Source: Psychrilyobacter piezotolerans
Lineage (GTDB): Bacteria; Fusobacteriota; Fusobacteriia; Fusobacteriales; Fusobacteriaceae
Reading direction: 5' to 3'
Length of the DNA: 64,000 nt
Assembly: GCF_003391055.1 (NCBI RefSeq)
Contig: NZ_QUAJ01000002.1
Span: 62,001 to 126,000, forward strand
In this document: piece by piece, positions 33,933 through 42,728 of the stretch
How positions within the stretch are numbered: the first letter of the stretch is position 1
How the letters are laid out: every line of letters starts with the position of its first letter
Notes under the pieces: generated by a model
The model's database searches: none
The model's input: only the letters and a program-made list of their open reading frames with translations
Told to the model about the DNA's origin: nothing
Translations under genes and position numbers: made by a program

Positions 33933-34898
33933 TCAGAACTTACTTGTATATCCAAACCTTATAAAGGCTGTATCGTCTGCCTTCCCGGTTGAATTTTCAT
34001 CATTTTGTTCTACATAGTACCCGCCTTTTAAATAAATCAAATTATTTTCATCCAGTAATTTACTTACCTGGATCGATGGCTCTGCATACAATACATAAGT
34101 TTCATGTCCTTCTACCCCGCTTCCACTTACATTATTCAGATCATCAAAATGTCTAGCCCCAAATGAATACGGATCGAACCCACCCTCCAGCAATGCCTCT
34201 AGTTTTATACCATTCCCGGCATTATACAGCGGATAGTCAGCATATACATAGGCTTCTATGTTTACATTGTTATAATCATCTGAACCATCCCCGACGAAAG
34301 TATAGTCATAGTAGATATTTCCTTCCACTGCCAAATAATCATTTATTGTGTAGAAGTTTTCAAATGATGATGTGAATAAATAATCATTAGTTGTATCTTC
34401 AGTTTCTGGTGAAGTATGCTGAAATGCTATACCTGCCCTCAAGTGGGAGCTTAATCCTTCAACATCTGTAAATAAGTGCCATGTAGGCTGCACTCTGAAA
34501 TATTGTTGATTCCCTACATCGCCGCTACCATATGTGTTTGTCTTTAACTCTGTTCTGATTATCATACCCTCAACAGAAGTTTGAGTATGTAGTCTAAATC
34601 TCATCTCTGTACTGTCCCCTGCAGTATTGCCGCTGTCCCTGGTATCTCCAAAATCTCCATAACCTACGTTACTGTAATGTCTCAGTCTCATCTCTAATCT
34701 GTTGTTTTCACTTAGATGCAAGTTTCCATTTATTTCCAGCCTGTTTTCATCAAATCTCACCCTGTCGTTGATGTTAAAAATACTTGATTCTTTTTGCTCC
34801 TTTGTCTTCAATACCTCAGCATCACTGTCCTCCATTGCGAAGGATACCATTCCCATTGTCACCAACCCAGTCAATACAACTATTTTTTTTATATTCAT
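33933..34898 (-). CDS. Outer-membrane beta-barrel protein, tandem paralogue 1
   Basis: A 321-aa protein: signal peptide of about 21 residues (KKIVVLTGLVTMGMVSFA), then a barrel with many amphipathic strands, ending FIRFGYTSKF with the terminal Phe expected for BAM-dependent insertion. It is closely related to the two neighbours at 35178 and 36328. Strand regions such as NINDRVRFDENRLEINGN and TEMRFRLHTQTSVE are nearly identical, while stretches near residues 150-165, 200-215 and 250-270 differ, as expected of exposed loops. Probably a porin-like or structural OMP; the substrate is unknown. GGAGGG precedes the ATG. Confidence 0.85.
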   Translation of the reverse strand: MNIKKIVVLTGLVTMGMVSFAMEDSDAEVLKTKEQKESSIFNINDRVRFDENRLEINGNLHLSENNRLEMRLRHYSNVGYGDFGDTRDSGNTAGDSTEMRFRLHTQTSVEGMIIRTELKTNTYGSGDVGNQQYFRVQPTWHLFTDVEGLSSHLRAGIAFQHTSPETEDTTNDYLFTSSFENFYTINDYLAVEGNIYYDYTFVGDGSDDYNNVNIEAYVYADYPLYNAGNGIKLEALLEGGFDPYSFGARHFDDLNNVSGSGVEGHETYVLYAEPSIQVSKLLDENNLIYLKGGYYVEQNDENSTGKADDTAFIRFGYTSKF

Positions 34899-35042
34899 CT
34901 CTTTCCCTCCAAAATAAATATTTTTAATTTCTGTACCCAGTTAATTGATCTGTTATAATTTACATCCTCAATCTAAAAATTCCTTTTTTATTTTCCTGCC
35001 TCTTTTAAAAAATTCCCGACAACTTTCAATAAAATAATAAAA

Positions 35043-35155
35043 TGAAGGCGATCCATAAGTAAATTTCACTTTTAAACAACTACTAAATAATATATTTTTC
35101 TAGTAGATTTAGTAGTCAAAAAAGAGGCATAACCCTTTTGGATCAGCCTCTTTGA
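35043..35155. repeat. Composite repeat with terminator, copy 1
   Basis: The block begins GAAGGCGATCCATAAGTAA, contains a TCTAGTAGATTTAGTAGTC stretch and ends in the AAAGAGGC/GCCTCTTT terminator hairpin. A related block in the same order lies at 44332-44425 (GAAGGCGGCTCATAAGTAA ... CTAGATTTAGTAATT ... AAAGAGGC hairpin). Confidence 0.55.
35119..35155 (-). terminator. Terminator of the second OMP gene
   Basis: AAAGAGGC (35121-35128) pairs with GCCTCTTT (35146-35153) around an inner partly paired loop. The minus strand then has a TTTTTTGAC tract. Confidence 0.75.
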
Positions 35156-35177
35156 ATATAATTTTTATAAAATTTGA

Positions 35178-36116
35178 TTAGAATGCAGATGAAAATCCTA
35201 CTGTTACGAATGCTGTATCATCAACATTCCCAGTTGAATTAGATTCATTTTGCTCTACATAGTATCCACCTTGTAAGTAAACTGAGTTGTTCTCATTTAA
35301 TGTTTTAGTAGCCTTAACTGATGGCTGAGCATAAAGTACATATGATTCTCCACCCTCATTATCTTTTGAAACATTGTTTAAGTTGTCAAATTCTCTAGAA
35401 CCAAATGTATACGGGTCTGATCCACCTTCGAATAATGCCTCTACCTTTATTCCGTCAGCATTATATAATGGATAGTTAGCATACGCATATGCCTCTATGT
35501 CTACATTATGGAATTTATTACTATTTCTAGCAAATGTATAGTCGTAGTATATATTTCCTTCAATTGCGAAATAATCATTTATTGTATAGTAGTTTTCAAA
35601 TGATGATGTAAACGAGAAATCTTCTCCATCTCCAGAAATATGATTCACCCCAAACCCTACCCTCAAGTGGGAGCTTAATCCTTCAACATCGTTGAATAAA
35701 TGCCATGTTGGTTGTACTCTGAAATATTGCGTACTGTCTTCTCCTTCATATGTATTTGTCTTTAATTCTGTTCTGATTATCATATCCTCAACAGAAGTTT
35801 GAGTATGTAATCTAAATCTCATCTCTGTACTGTCCCCTGCAGTATTGCCGCTGTCTCTACTGTCTCCAAGATCTCCACTACCTACGTTACTGAAATGCCT
35901 AAGTCTCATCTCTAATCTGTTATTTTCATCTAAATGTAAGTTTCCATTTATTTCCAATCTGTTTTCATCAAATCTCACCCTGTCATTGATGTTAAAAATA
36001 CTTGATTCTTTCTGTTCCTTCGTCCTCAACACCTCAGCTTCACCCTCTTCCATTGCGAAAGATACCATTCCCATTGTCATTAATCCAGCTAATAAAGCTA
36101 TTCTTCTCTTGTACAT
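35178..36116 (-). CDS. Outer-membrane beta-barrel protein, tandem paralogue 2
   Basis: A 312-aa protein with the same layout as its neighbours: signal peptide (RRIALLAGLMTMGMVSFA), barrel, C-terminal Phe (VTVGFSSAF). It is slightly shorter because of gaps in two loop-like regions (near residues 115-125 and 150-165). The promoter-proximal leader before its ATG is almost the same as that of paralogue 1 (shared GATCAATT and GGGTACA words and a GGAGGGA site), so the duplication included the leader. A terminator follows each copy, so copies may be expressed separately. Confidence 0.85.
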   Translation of the reverse strand: MYKRRIALLAGLMTMGMVSFAMEEGEAEVLRTKEQKESSIFNINDRVRFDENRLEINGNLHLDENNRLEMRLRHFSNVGSGDLGDSRDSGNTAGDSTEMRFRLHTQTSVEDMIIRTELKTNTYEGEDSTQYFRVQPTWHLFNDVEGLSSHLRVGFGVNHISGDGEDFSFTSSFENYYTINDYFAIEGNIYYDYTFARNSNKFHNVDIEAYAYANYPLYNADGIKVEALFEGGSDPYTFGSREFDNLNNVSKDNEGGESYVLYAQPSVKATKTLNENNSVYLQGGYYVEQNESNSTGNVDDTAFVTVGFSSAF

Positions 36117-36271
36117 CTCTTCCCTCCAAAATAAATTTTTTTTAATTTTTGTACCCTGTAAATTGATCTTTTATAATCTACACCACCGTCCAAAGAATTC
36201 CTTTTTTATTTCCTGCCTCTTTTAAAAAATCCCGATAATTTTCAATAAAATAACAAAAAAAAAGGTAATCA

Positions 36272-36305
36272 AAAAGAGGCACAACCCTGGGGTCAGCCTC
36301 TTTGA
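36272..36305 (-). terminator. Terminator of the third OMP gene
   Basis: AAAGAGGC (36273-36280) pairs with GCCTCTTT (36296-36303), extended inside by ACCC with GGGT. It is homologous to the terminators at 35119 and 44391. Confidence 0.8.
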
Positions 36306-36327
36306 ATATAACTTTCATAAAAATTAA

Positions 36328-37293
36328 TTAGAACTTACTTGTGAATCCCACTCTTACGAATGCTGTATCATCTACATTCCCAGTTGAGTTTTTATCATTT
36401 TGTTCTACATAGTATCCACCTTGTAAATAAACTGAGTTGTTCTCATTTAATGTCTTACTTGCCTTAACTGATGGCTCTGCATACAATACATAAGTTTCAT
36501 GACCTTCTGAAGGAGTTTCTTTATTAACATTGTTTAAATCTCCAAAATGTCTGTTTCCGAATGAATATGGATCCATTCCACCCTCTAATAATGCCTCTAC
36601 CTTTATTCCGTCAGCATTGTATAATGGATAGTTAGCATATACATATGCCTCTATGTCTACATTGTTATAATCTTCAGTACCTTTACCACCGAAATTATAG
36701 TCATAGTAGATATTTCCTTCGATTGCTAAATAGTCATTTATTGTATATGCGTTTTCAAATGATGATGTGAATGAATAAGCATTCTCTGAAGATGCTGCAT
36801 CTGGTGAAGTATGTTTAAATGCTAAACCTGCCCTTACATGAGAGCTTAATCCTTCAACGTCTGTAAATAAATGCCATGTCGGCTGTACTCTGAAGTATTG
36901 TTGATTTCCACCATCGCCACTACCGTATGTGTTTGTCTTTAATTCTGTTCTAACTACCATATCCTCAACAGATGTTTGAGTGTGTAATCTTAACCTCATT
37001 TCTGTTCTATCCCCTGCAGTATTACCACTGTCTCTATTATCTCCAAAATCTCCATTACCTACACTACTGTAATGTCTAACTCTCATCTCTAATCTGTTAT
37101 TTTTATCCAAGTGTAAATTTCCATTCATCTCTAATCTGTTTTCATCAAATCTTACCCTGTCGTTGATGTTGAAAATACTTAATTCTTTTTCCTCTTTTGT
37201 CTTCAATACCTCAGCGTCACTACTCTCCATTGCGAAAGATACCATTCCCATTGTCATTAATCCAGCTAATAAAGCTATTCTTTTCTTGTTCAT
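36328..37293 (-). CDS. Outer-membrane beta-barrel protein, tandem paralogue 3
   Basis: A 321-aa protein, the promoter-proximal member of the array. Signal peptide KKRIALLAGLMTMGMVSFA, barrel, and C-terminal VRVGFTSKF. The signal peptide matches paralogue 2 best, while the internal loops resemble paralogue 1 (GSGDGGNQQYFRVQPTW, HTSPDA, EGHETYVLYAEPS), a mosaic that hints at recombination between copies. AGGAGG precedes the ATG. A MarR-type regulator gene lies upstream on the same strand, with a 20-bp palindrome between. Confidence 0.85.
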   Translation of the reverse strand: MNKKRIALLAGLMTMGMVSFAMESSDAEVLKTKEEKELSIFNINDRVRFDENRLEMNGNLHLDKNNRLEMRVRHYSSVGNGDFGDNRDSGNTAGDRTEMRLRLHTQTSVEDMVVRTELKTNTYGSGDGGNQQYFRVQPTWHLFTDVEGLSSHVRAGLAFKHTSPDAASSENAYSFTSSFENAYTINDYLAIEGNIYYDYNFGGKGTEDYNNVDIEAYVYANYPLYNADGIKVEALLEGGMDPYSFGNRHFGDLNNVNKETPSEGHETYVLYAEPSVKASKTLNENNSVYLQGGYYVEQNDKNSTGNVDDTAFVRVGFTSKF

Positions 37294-37364
37294 CTCTTTC
37301 CTCCTAAAAATAAATAATTTTAATTTTTCTTGAATAAATTAATCGAATTTAATCTACAGCTAAA

Positions 37365-37384
37365 ATTAATTAAATTTAATTAAT
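37365..37384. promoter_or_regulatory. 20-bp perfect palindrome upstream of the OMP array
   Basis: ATTAATTAAA followed directly by TTTAATTAAT, 72-91 bp ahead of the OMP3 start. MarR-family regulators bind palindromes of this size, and a MarR gene is the neighbour. Being pure AT in an AT-rich gap, it could also be chance. The rest of the 37.29-37.77 kb gap shows only AT-rich sequence and the MarR terminator. Confidence 0.45.
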
Positions 37385-37730
37385 CTGATAGCTTGATAGA
37401 AGTTTACTTCAAATATCCGACTTCCACAATGGTTGTTTTATTAAACCGTTCATCTATTAAACTTTATGAAAACCAGTGTTTTTGCCTAATATTTAATTAT
37501 TAATGTGTTAAAAAAAACACTCCCTGGATAGAAAGTGATTCTTAATATATTCTTCACAATGAGTATCTACAGAATGCTCCATCCTTCTTTTGTTCGACCT
37601 ACTTCTCTTTTAAAAAAAATTAATTTTTTTGATTCAAGTTAATTTATTTTAATTTGAAACAAAATTTACATCCACCTAATTTTTTTAATGGATTTTTTAT
37701 TCAATGGTTTCCTTTTTTTCTAATCATAAT

Positions 37731-37760
37731 AAAAAAAAAAGACATGACCCCTCACGCCTT
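37731..37760 (-). terminator. Terminator of the MarR gene
   Basis: On the minus strand AAGGCGTGA pairs with TCATGTCTT (two G-T pairs, loop GGGG; 37752-37760 with 37739-37747), followed by a run of ten T. Confidence 0.85.
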
Positions 37761-37765
37761 AAAAA

Positions 37766-38239
37766 TTATTTTTCTTTCAAATATTCCGGTGTCTTTGTCC
37801 CCAAGGTAAGTCTCATATCCATCAATATTTCGACCATCTTATTTCTATATATTTCATATTCAAACTTCTCTTCCCCGGTCATATTTTTTATGGTATCTGC
37901 ATAGATCTCTTTTACCCCTTCTATCACTATTTTTTCACCTGATTCTGTTAAATATAGTGGTTTTTTTACGAGTGACCCTACCATCTCTATTTTTTTCTCC
38001 AAATACCCCATCTTCTCCAACTTACCGACTATTTGATTGGCTCTAGATTTAGTTAACATTGTATATTTTAAAAGGTTATACTGGGTTTCTCCCGGACTTT
38101 TTTCTAGATGACGCAGCATATAATACTCTTTAAAACTTATATTATATTTTTCCAGCACACCATTTAACAACTCTTTCCCAGCCATTGAAATAGCGTTTGC
38201 TACTGTTAAAATATCTATAATTATCTCTTTATCTTCCAA
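37766..38239 (-). CDS. MarR-family transcriptional regulator
   Basis: About 157 aa, a winged-helix protein: dimerisation helices at both ends and the DNA-binding core TQYNLLKYTMLTKSRANQIVGKLEKMGYLEKK (read in two parts; recognition helix near residues 70-85), followed by the wing and YLTESGEKIV. The TTG at 38239 is preferred, with GAGGTGG 6 nt upstream; a GTG 15 nt earlier overlaps that site. It is upstream of, and codirectional with, the three-OMP array, which it may control. The ligand is unknown. Confidence 0.85.
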   Translation of the reverse strand: MEDKEIIIDILTVANAISMAGKELLNGVLEKYNISFKEYYMLRHLEKSPGETQYNLLKYTMLTKSRANQIVGKLEKMGYLEKKIEMVGSLVKKPLYLTESGEKIVIEGVKEIYADTIKNMTGEEKFEYEIYRNKMVEILMDMRLTLGTKTPEYLKEK

Positions 38240-38440
38240 TTTTAACCACCTCACTTTTCCCCTAGATAAAAAGTATACCCTTTTTTTTATTTTTTTTCAA
38301 TTTAAAATACAGGAATCCTCCTATTTTTGTACACAACATTTTTACTTTCAGCACATATTTTAAAAAAAATTTTAGTTTTCTATTTAGTTAAAAACAGGCT
38401 CATTTTAAGCCTTAATTAGTCAGACTCCTTCAAAAAATAA

Positions 38441-38482
38441 AAAAAAACTTCACTTTTTTTTTGAAAAAAATGAAGGTTTTTT
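38441..38482 (-). terminator. Terminator of the sugar ABC transporter operon
   Basis: A long A/T-rich hairpin just after the last permease gene. On the minus strand AAAACCTTCA and TGAAGTTTTT pair with one mismatch around an inner T7/A7 stem, followed by many T. Confidence 0.7.
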
Positions 38483-38489
38483 TATTTTT

Positions 38490-39350
38490 CTATTTTTCAG
38501 ATCCTGCTGTCACTCCCTCTATAATATGTTTTTGTGCAAAGAAATAAAATATTATTACAGGTATTACAGCTAATAATAATCCTGCCATTGCAAGATGCCA
38601 TTGTTTTGAATATCCTCCAAAAAAAAGATACATCTTCAGCGGAATAGTTTGTGTTCCTTTCTTATTTATCATAAGCTGAGGTAATAAAAAGTCATTCCAA
38701 ATCCAAATTATATTTAGGATAGATACCGTTACATGAATTGGCTTTAATGTGGGAAATATAATCTTCCAAAATACCTTCCAGGGCCCGCAGCCATCAATTC
38801 TTGCTGCTTCCTCCAGAGATATAGGGATACTTTTTATAAATCCATGATAGAGAAATATGGAAAAACTCGATCCAAATCCCAGATACATAAACACTATTCC
38901 CAATCTATTTTGTAAGCCCAGCCTCCCCATAAAAGCTACTAAAGGCAGCATTACAGCTTGAAAGGGAACCAGCATAGCTGCAATAAACAGATAAAATACA
39001 AAATTACTCACCTTTGATTTTGTCCGAACGAGAATCCAGGCAGCCATGGAAGAAAATATAATAATTAAAATTGTACTGGTAATTGTTATAAACATCGAGT
39101 TAAATAGCGCCGATCCAAAGAACCCCTCCAGACTGAAACTTTTCCCAATCCATAAAAATGATAGTTTATTTAAAGCTACTTTAAAATTGTCCAGTATCCA
39201 TTCCTTAGGCAGGGTCAAAGTACTTCCAAAAAGCTCCCTCTTAGTTTTAAAAGCATTGACTATCAAGATATAAAATGGCGATATGAATAAGATAGATGTC
39301 AGAACTCCTATGATATATAGTAATATCCTCGAATTTTGTTTACTTTTCAT
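38490..39350 (-). CDS. Carbohydrate ABC transporter permease, MalG-type
   Basis: Inner-membrane permease of 286 aa with about six helices. The EAA loop that contacts the ATPase is visible as EEAARIDGCGPWKVFWKIIFPTLKP (about residues 185-209, shown in part). The ending FFAQKHIIEGVTAGSEK is typical of MalG/LacG subunits. Its ATG overlaps the stop of the upstream permease gene (TAATG), so translation is coupled. No ATPase gene follows, so an ATPase encoded elsewhere must serve. Confidence 0.93.
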   Translation of the reverse strand: MKSKQNSRILLYIIGVLTSILFISPFYILIVNAFKTKRELFGSTLTLPKEWILDNFKVALNKLSFLWIGKSFSLEGFFGSALFNSMFITITSTILIIIFSSMAAWILVRTKSKVSNFVFYLFIAAMLVPFQAVMLPLVAFMGRLGLQNRLGIVFMYLGFGSSFSIFLYHGFIKSIPISLEEAARIDGCGPWKVFWKIIFPTLKPIHVTVSILNIIWIWNDFLLPQLMINKKGTQTIPLKMYLFFGGYSKQWHLAMAGLLLAVIPVIIFYFFAQKHIIEGVTAGSEK

Positions 39351-40216
39351 TACATCTCCACCTCTTTTTTCTTATTGACATACACCTGCACCATGGTAAT
39401 AGAAGCTACTAATAAGAAAAATACAACAGCTTTTGCCTGGGCTGCACCATAATTAGTAAAAGTATACGCTGTTTTATAGATATTTAAAGCCAACATCTCT
39501 GTAGCTCCTCCTGGCCCTCCATTTGTAAGGGACAAATTTTGATCGAATAATTTAAATGAATTCGCTAAAGTTAAAAACATACTGATGGTAAATGCTGGTG
39601 CCACCATAGGAAATATTATATGTCTGGTTTTAGTCCAGCCATTGGCACCGTCTATGTCTGCTGCTTCCAACAATGATTTTGGAATATTTTGTAGTGCCGC
39701 AATATAAATTATCATCAAATATCCCGACATCTGCCAAACCATTATTATTACCAATCCCCAGAATCCGGTATTGGCATCTGCCAGCCATCCCTGAAAGAAT
39801 GTCCAACCAGTGATTTCACCAATAGTCTGGAATACACCCATAAATATAAATTGCCATATAAAACCTAAAATTAACCCTCCTATGAGGTTGGGCATAAAAA
39901 ATATCGTTCTCATAAAGTTAGAAATTTTTAATTTTTTAGTTACTAAAAGTGCCAAACTAAACCCTATTGTGTTGATAGCAATTACAGATACCACTGTGAA
40001 TTTCGCTGTAAAGAGAAAAGCATTTCTAAATCCCTCATCTTTCATTATGGCTATATAGTTACTAAAACCTATAAAATTTGGAACTTGATCCATCCTTCCA
40101 TTCCACTCTGTAAATGAATAGTAAACTCCTATAAGGAGCGGTATTACTACCACCATTAAAAATGCGACTATTACCGGTCCTGCAAATAAACAAAATGTTT
40201 TCTTATTATAATTCAT
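39350..40216 (-). CDS. Carbohydrate ABC transporter permease, MalF-type
   Basis: Inner-membrane permease of about 288 aa with six helices and the EAA motif LLEAADIDGANGWTKTRH near residue 185. It pairs with the MalG-type protein downstream. The ATG at 40216 has AAGGA 9 nt upstream; the ATG at 40225 directly abuts that site. A strong hairpin (40235-40266) separates it from the binding-protein gene upstream, which probably lowers permease expression relative to the binding protein. Confidence 0.92.
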   Translation of the reverse strand: MNYNKKTFCLFAGPVIVAFLMVVVIPLLIGVYYSFTEWNGRMDQVPNFIGFSNYIAIMKDEGFRNAFLFTAKFTVVSVIAINTIGFSLALLVTKKLKISNFMRTIFFMPNLIGGLILGFIWQFIFMGVFQTIGEITGWTFFQGWLADANTGFWGLVIIMVWQMSGYLMIIYIAALQNIPKSLLEAADIDGANGWTKTRHIIFPMVAPAFTISMFLTLANSFKLFDQNLSLTNGGPGGATEMLALNIYKTAYTFTNYGAAQAKAVVFFLLVASITMVQVYVNKKKEVEM

Positions 40217-40234
40217 ATCCATCATTCCTTTTTT

Positions 40235-40266
40235 AAAAAAAAGGGGATTCCCCCCCCCTTTTTTTT
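40235..40266 (-). terminator. Intraoperonic terminator-like hairpin with G/C homopolymer
   Basis: AAAAAAAAGGGG (40235-40246) pairs with CCCCTTTTTTTT (40255-40266). On the minus strand the hairpin ends in eight T, a complete intrinsic terminator, yet it sits between two genes of one operon. One arm contains nine consecutive C bases (plus strand). Confidence 0.8.
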
Positions 40267-40278
40267 ATTGATTATATT

Positions 40279-41556
40279 TTACTTTTCTTTTCTACTCTGA
40301 GTCCATGAAGATTTAGCCGTTTCTAAAACCTCATCCCAAGTGATCTGCCCATCTATATATTTTTGAAATTCTACTCCTAATGTCTCCATTCCCCATCCTG
40401 TAGGATATCCCATAAATACCCAAGGGATGGTATTCCCAGCTTTTGAAAATGCCATGATATCTTTAGCCAATGGATCTTTTGGCTGTAGATTATCCCCTTC
40501 AAATCCTTCATATGGCGGTATAAAATTAAATTTATTGATTACATAGTCTTTTCCTGTTTCAGATGTATATACCCAGTTTAAAAACTCTTTAGCTGCTTTT
40601 ATTTGAGCATCACTTGAGTCTTTATTTACAGTCCAGTACATTGGTATCCCCACTGGCAATACATTTTCTTTAGCTCCTACAATTGGCATAGGTAAGAACC
40701 CTATATTTTGTGCCAACTCTTCATCTATCCCTTTGATCGATCCAAATGCCCAATTCCCTTGCTGGGTCATAGCTACTTTCCCCATAGAGAATAATCTTTC
40801 TACCTGGGTAGAATAATCAGTTGCATTTATCGGTTTTCTACCATAGTCTATCTGCAGATCAAATAATTGTTTCATCCCGTCAGAATATGTAAACTCCACT
40901 GCTTTAGCATTATATGCTTCAAATACACTTCCAAACTCTTGTGATAAGCCTACATTTGAATAATGTAATCCTGTTACCCAAGTTTCTTTTCCTGCAGTTG
41001 CAAATACAGCTTCCAATCCTAATTCATCTTTTTTAGAATCCAGCATCTTAACAGCAGCTTCTAAAGATTCATAACTAGTAATAGTCTTTGCATCTAACCC
41101 GGCTTTTTTTAACAATTCCTTGTTATATATAAATCCATATCCTTCTTGAGTAAATGGTAATCCATATGCCTTCCCATCCAATGTTGCCCCGCTTAAAGCC
41201 CCGTCAAATGCCTGTCCTGCTAATTCCACATCCGATAGATCCACTAATTTATCCTGCCAGTCATAGACGTCCTGAGGTCCTCCCACATTAAATATAACAG
41301 GTTCGTTCCCTGATGCCATCTTAGCACGAAGTGACGCACCATAGTCATCTCCACCACCTACGGTTTCTATATTTATCTCTATATTAGGGTGGGTTTCCAT
41401 ATATATTTGGGATAATTCATCAAACTGTTCTGCTATCTCTACCTTAAATTGAAATATATCCACTACTGTTTTTTCCTCTTTTTGCTCTGTTCCACCGCCG
41501 CAAGCTGTAAGAAGCATCGCTCCTCCGACCATTAACCCCTTCATATAATTTTTCAT
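40279..41556 (-). CDS. Sugar ABC transporter substrate-binding lipoprotein
   Basis: A 425-aa family-1 extracellular solute-binding protein. The signal sequence ends LLTACGGG, a lipobox with Cys19. The mature part has YMETHPNIEINIETVGGG, DGKAYGLPFTQEGYGFIYNKELLKKAG and a C-terminal ASSWTQSRKEK, typical of maltose or oligosaccharide binders. The substrate is not certain, but the LamB-like porin, malQ and glgP nearby suggest an alpha-glucan oligosaccharide. It lies just after the LacI gene (19 nt), in one operon. Confidence 0.92.
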   Translation of the reverse strand: MKNYMKGLMVGGAMLLTACGGGTEQKEEKTVVDIFQFKVEIAEQFDELSQIYMETHPNIEINIETVGGGDDYGASLRAKMASGNEPVIFNVGGPQDVYDWQDKLVDLSDVELAGQAFDGALSGATLDGKAYGLPFTQEGYGFIYNKELLKKAGLDAKTITSYESLEAAVKMLDSKKDELGLEAVFATAGKETWVTGLHYSNVGLSQEFGSVFEAYNAKAVEFTYSDGMKQLFDLQIDYGRKPINATDYSTQVERLFSMGKVAMTQQGNWAFGSIKGIDEELAQNIGFLPMPIVGAKENVLPVGIPMYWTVNKDSSDAQIKAAKEFLNWVYTSETGKDYVINKFNFIPPYEGFEGDNLQPKDPLAKDIMAFSKAGNTIPWVFMGYPTGWGMETLGVEFQKYIDGQITWDEVLETAKSSWTQSRKEK

Positions 41557-41575
41557 ATTTCCCCCCCTGATAATT

Positions 41576-42565
41576 TTATTTTGTACTCTCCCTTTCTATC
41601 ATATGGACTTTTAAGCAAATATCCTGTTTTTTTATTTTTTTATCTTTCTCACCTTTTACATCGCCTATAAGTAATTTAGCTGCCATCTCACCCATCAATT
41701 TTCTCGGCTGTTCAATTGTAGTTATGGACGGATAGTAATATTTACTCTCCTCTATCCCGTCAAATCCAATTATAGAAATATCTTCCGGAATCTTATATCC
41801 ATTTTCTAATATATATCTCGCAGCTCCTATGGCCATGAGATCGGATATGGCAAATATTGCATCTGGTTTCTCCTGTAAAAACATCTTTTTGGCACCTTCA
41901 TACCCGCCTTTAGCGGTATATTCACCTTCACATATAATTTCATAATCTAATTCTGCTTCCCCTATAGCATCCTTATATCCTTTTATCCTTTCAAGGGCCA
42001 GTTCATCTTCATAGTTTGAAATAATGATTCCTATTTTTTTACACCCTTTCCCTATCAAAAATTTTACAGATTCATAGGCAGCTTTTCTATTATTTATACT
42101 TACCATATGAAATTTATCTGAACACGAATTTTCTATTGTTGTAGAAGCCAGTACCAGCGGAACCTTTATCCCTGTGAGATTATCTTTAGATTTCCCTCCT
42201 AAGTAGATTATTCCTTTTACCTCATAATCTATCAATGTTGACACGGCTACCTGAAAATCTTCTAATTCTGTATAGTGGACCAGGGAAGTTAAATTTTCTT
42301 TTCTTAACTCCCTGTCTATTCCACCTATAACATCATCAAAGAATGGATTGGGATACCCGGTAATCAATATCCCTATCACATTATTTTTTTTTCTTTTTAG
42401 ATCTCTGGCTAATTCATTGGGTTTATAGTTTACCTCTTCTATTATCTTCAACACTTTATCTTTTGTCGCTTCCTTTACACTTGGATGATTGTTTATCACC
42501 CTAGAAACGGTTCCTACTCCCACTCCTGCCATCTTAGCTATATCTTTAATTGTATATTTAGCCAT
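41576..42565 (-). CDS. LacI-family transcriptional regulator
   Basis: About 329 aa: an N-terminal helix-turn-helix and hinge (YTIKDIAKMAGVGVGTVSRVI ... KPNELARDLK, residues 3-60) and a periplasmic-binding-protein-like sugar sensor domain, with GFDGIEESKYYYPSITTIEQP near the end. The ATG at 42565 has GGGGGGG 3-9 nt upstream; an earlier ATG 30 nt before is not supported. It is the likely repressor acting on the three palindromes at 33744, 42696 and 44168 and is co-transcribed with the ABC transporter. Confidence 0.93.
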   Translation of the reverse strand: MAKYTIKDIAKMAGVGVGTVSRVINNHPSVKEATKDKVLKIIEEVNYKPNELARDLKRKKNNVIGILITGYPNPFFDDVIGGIDRELRKENLTSLVHYTELEDFQVAVSTLIDYEVKGIIYLGGKSKDNLTGIKVPLVLASTTIENSCSDKFHMVSINNRKAAYESVKFLIGKGCKKIGIIISNYEDELALERIKGYKDAIGEAELDYEIICEGEYTAKGGYEGAKKMFLQEKPDAIFAISDLMAIGAARYILENGYKIPEDISIIGFDGIEESKYYYPSITTIEQPRKLMGEMAAKLLIGDVKGEKDKKIKKQDICLKVHMIERESTK

Positions 42566-42593
42566 CTTCCCCCCCCATAAATCATTTGTTTCC

Positions 42594-42622
42594 ATTTTAA
42601 ACTAATTTTCTTTTTTCAACAA
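42594..42622 (-). promoter_or_regulatory. Candidate promoter of the lacI-ABC operon
   Basis: On the minus strand TTGTTG (42617-42622), a 17-bp spacer and TAAAAT (42594-42599). It is weaker than the malQ and lamB promoters; a TGGAAAC half-site lies just downstream. Confidence 0.4.
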
Positions 42623-42695
42623 CTTATTTAAGAAATTAGAGAGCTTTTTTTCCGGGGGAAAGAAATTTTTGCCCTTATTTTCATCTTTAAAGCAC

Positions 42696-42710
42696 TTGAA
42701 TCGATTCCAA
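42696..42710. promoter_or_regulatory. LacI-type operator upstream of the regulator gene
   Basis: TTGAATCGATTCCAA contains the perfect palindrome GAATCGATTC. It lies between the porin stop and the regulator start, about 130 bp ahead of the latter, and suggests autoregulation. Confidence 0.65.
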
Positions 42711-42728
42711 ATTTAACCTAAAAAAATA

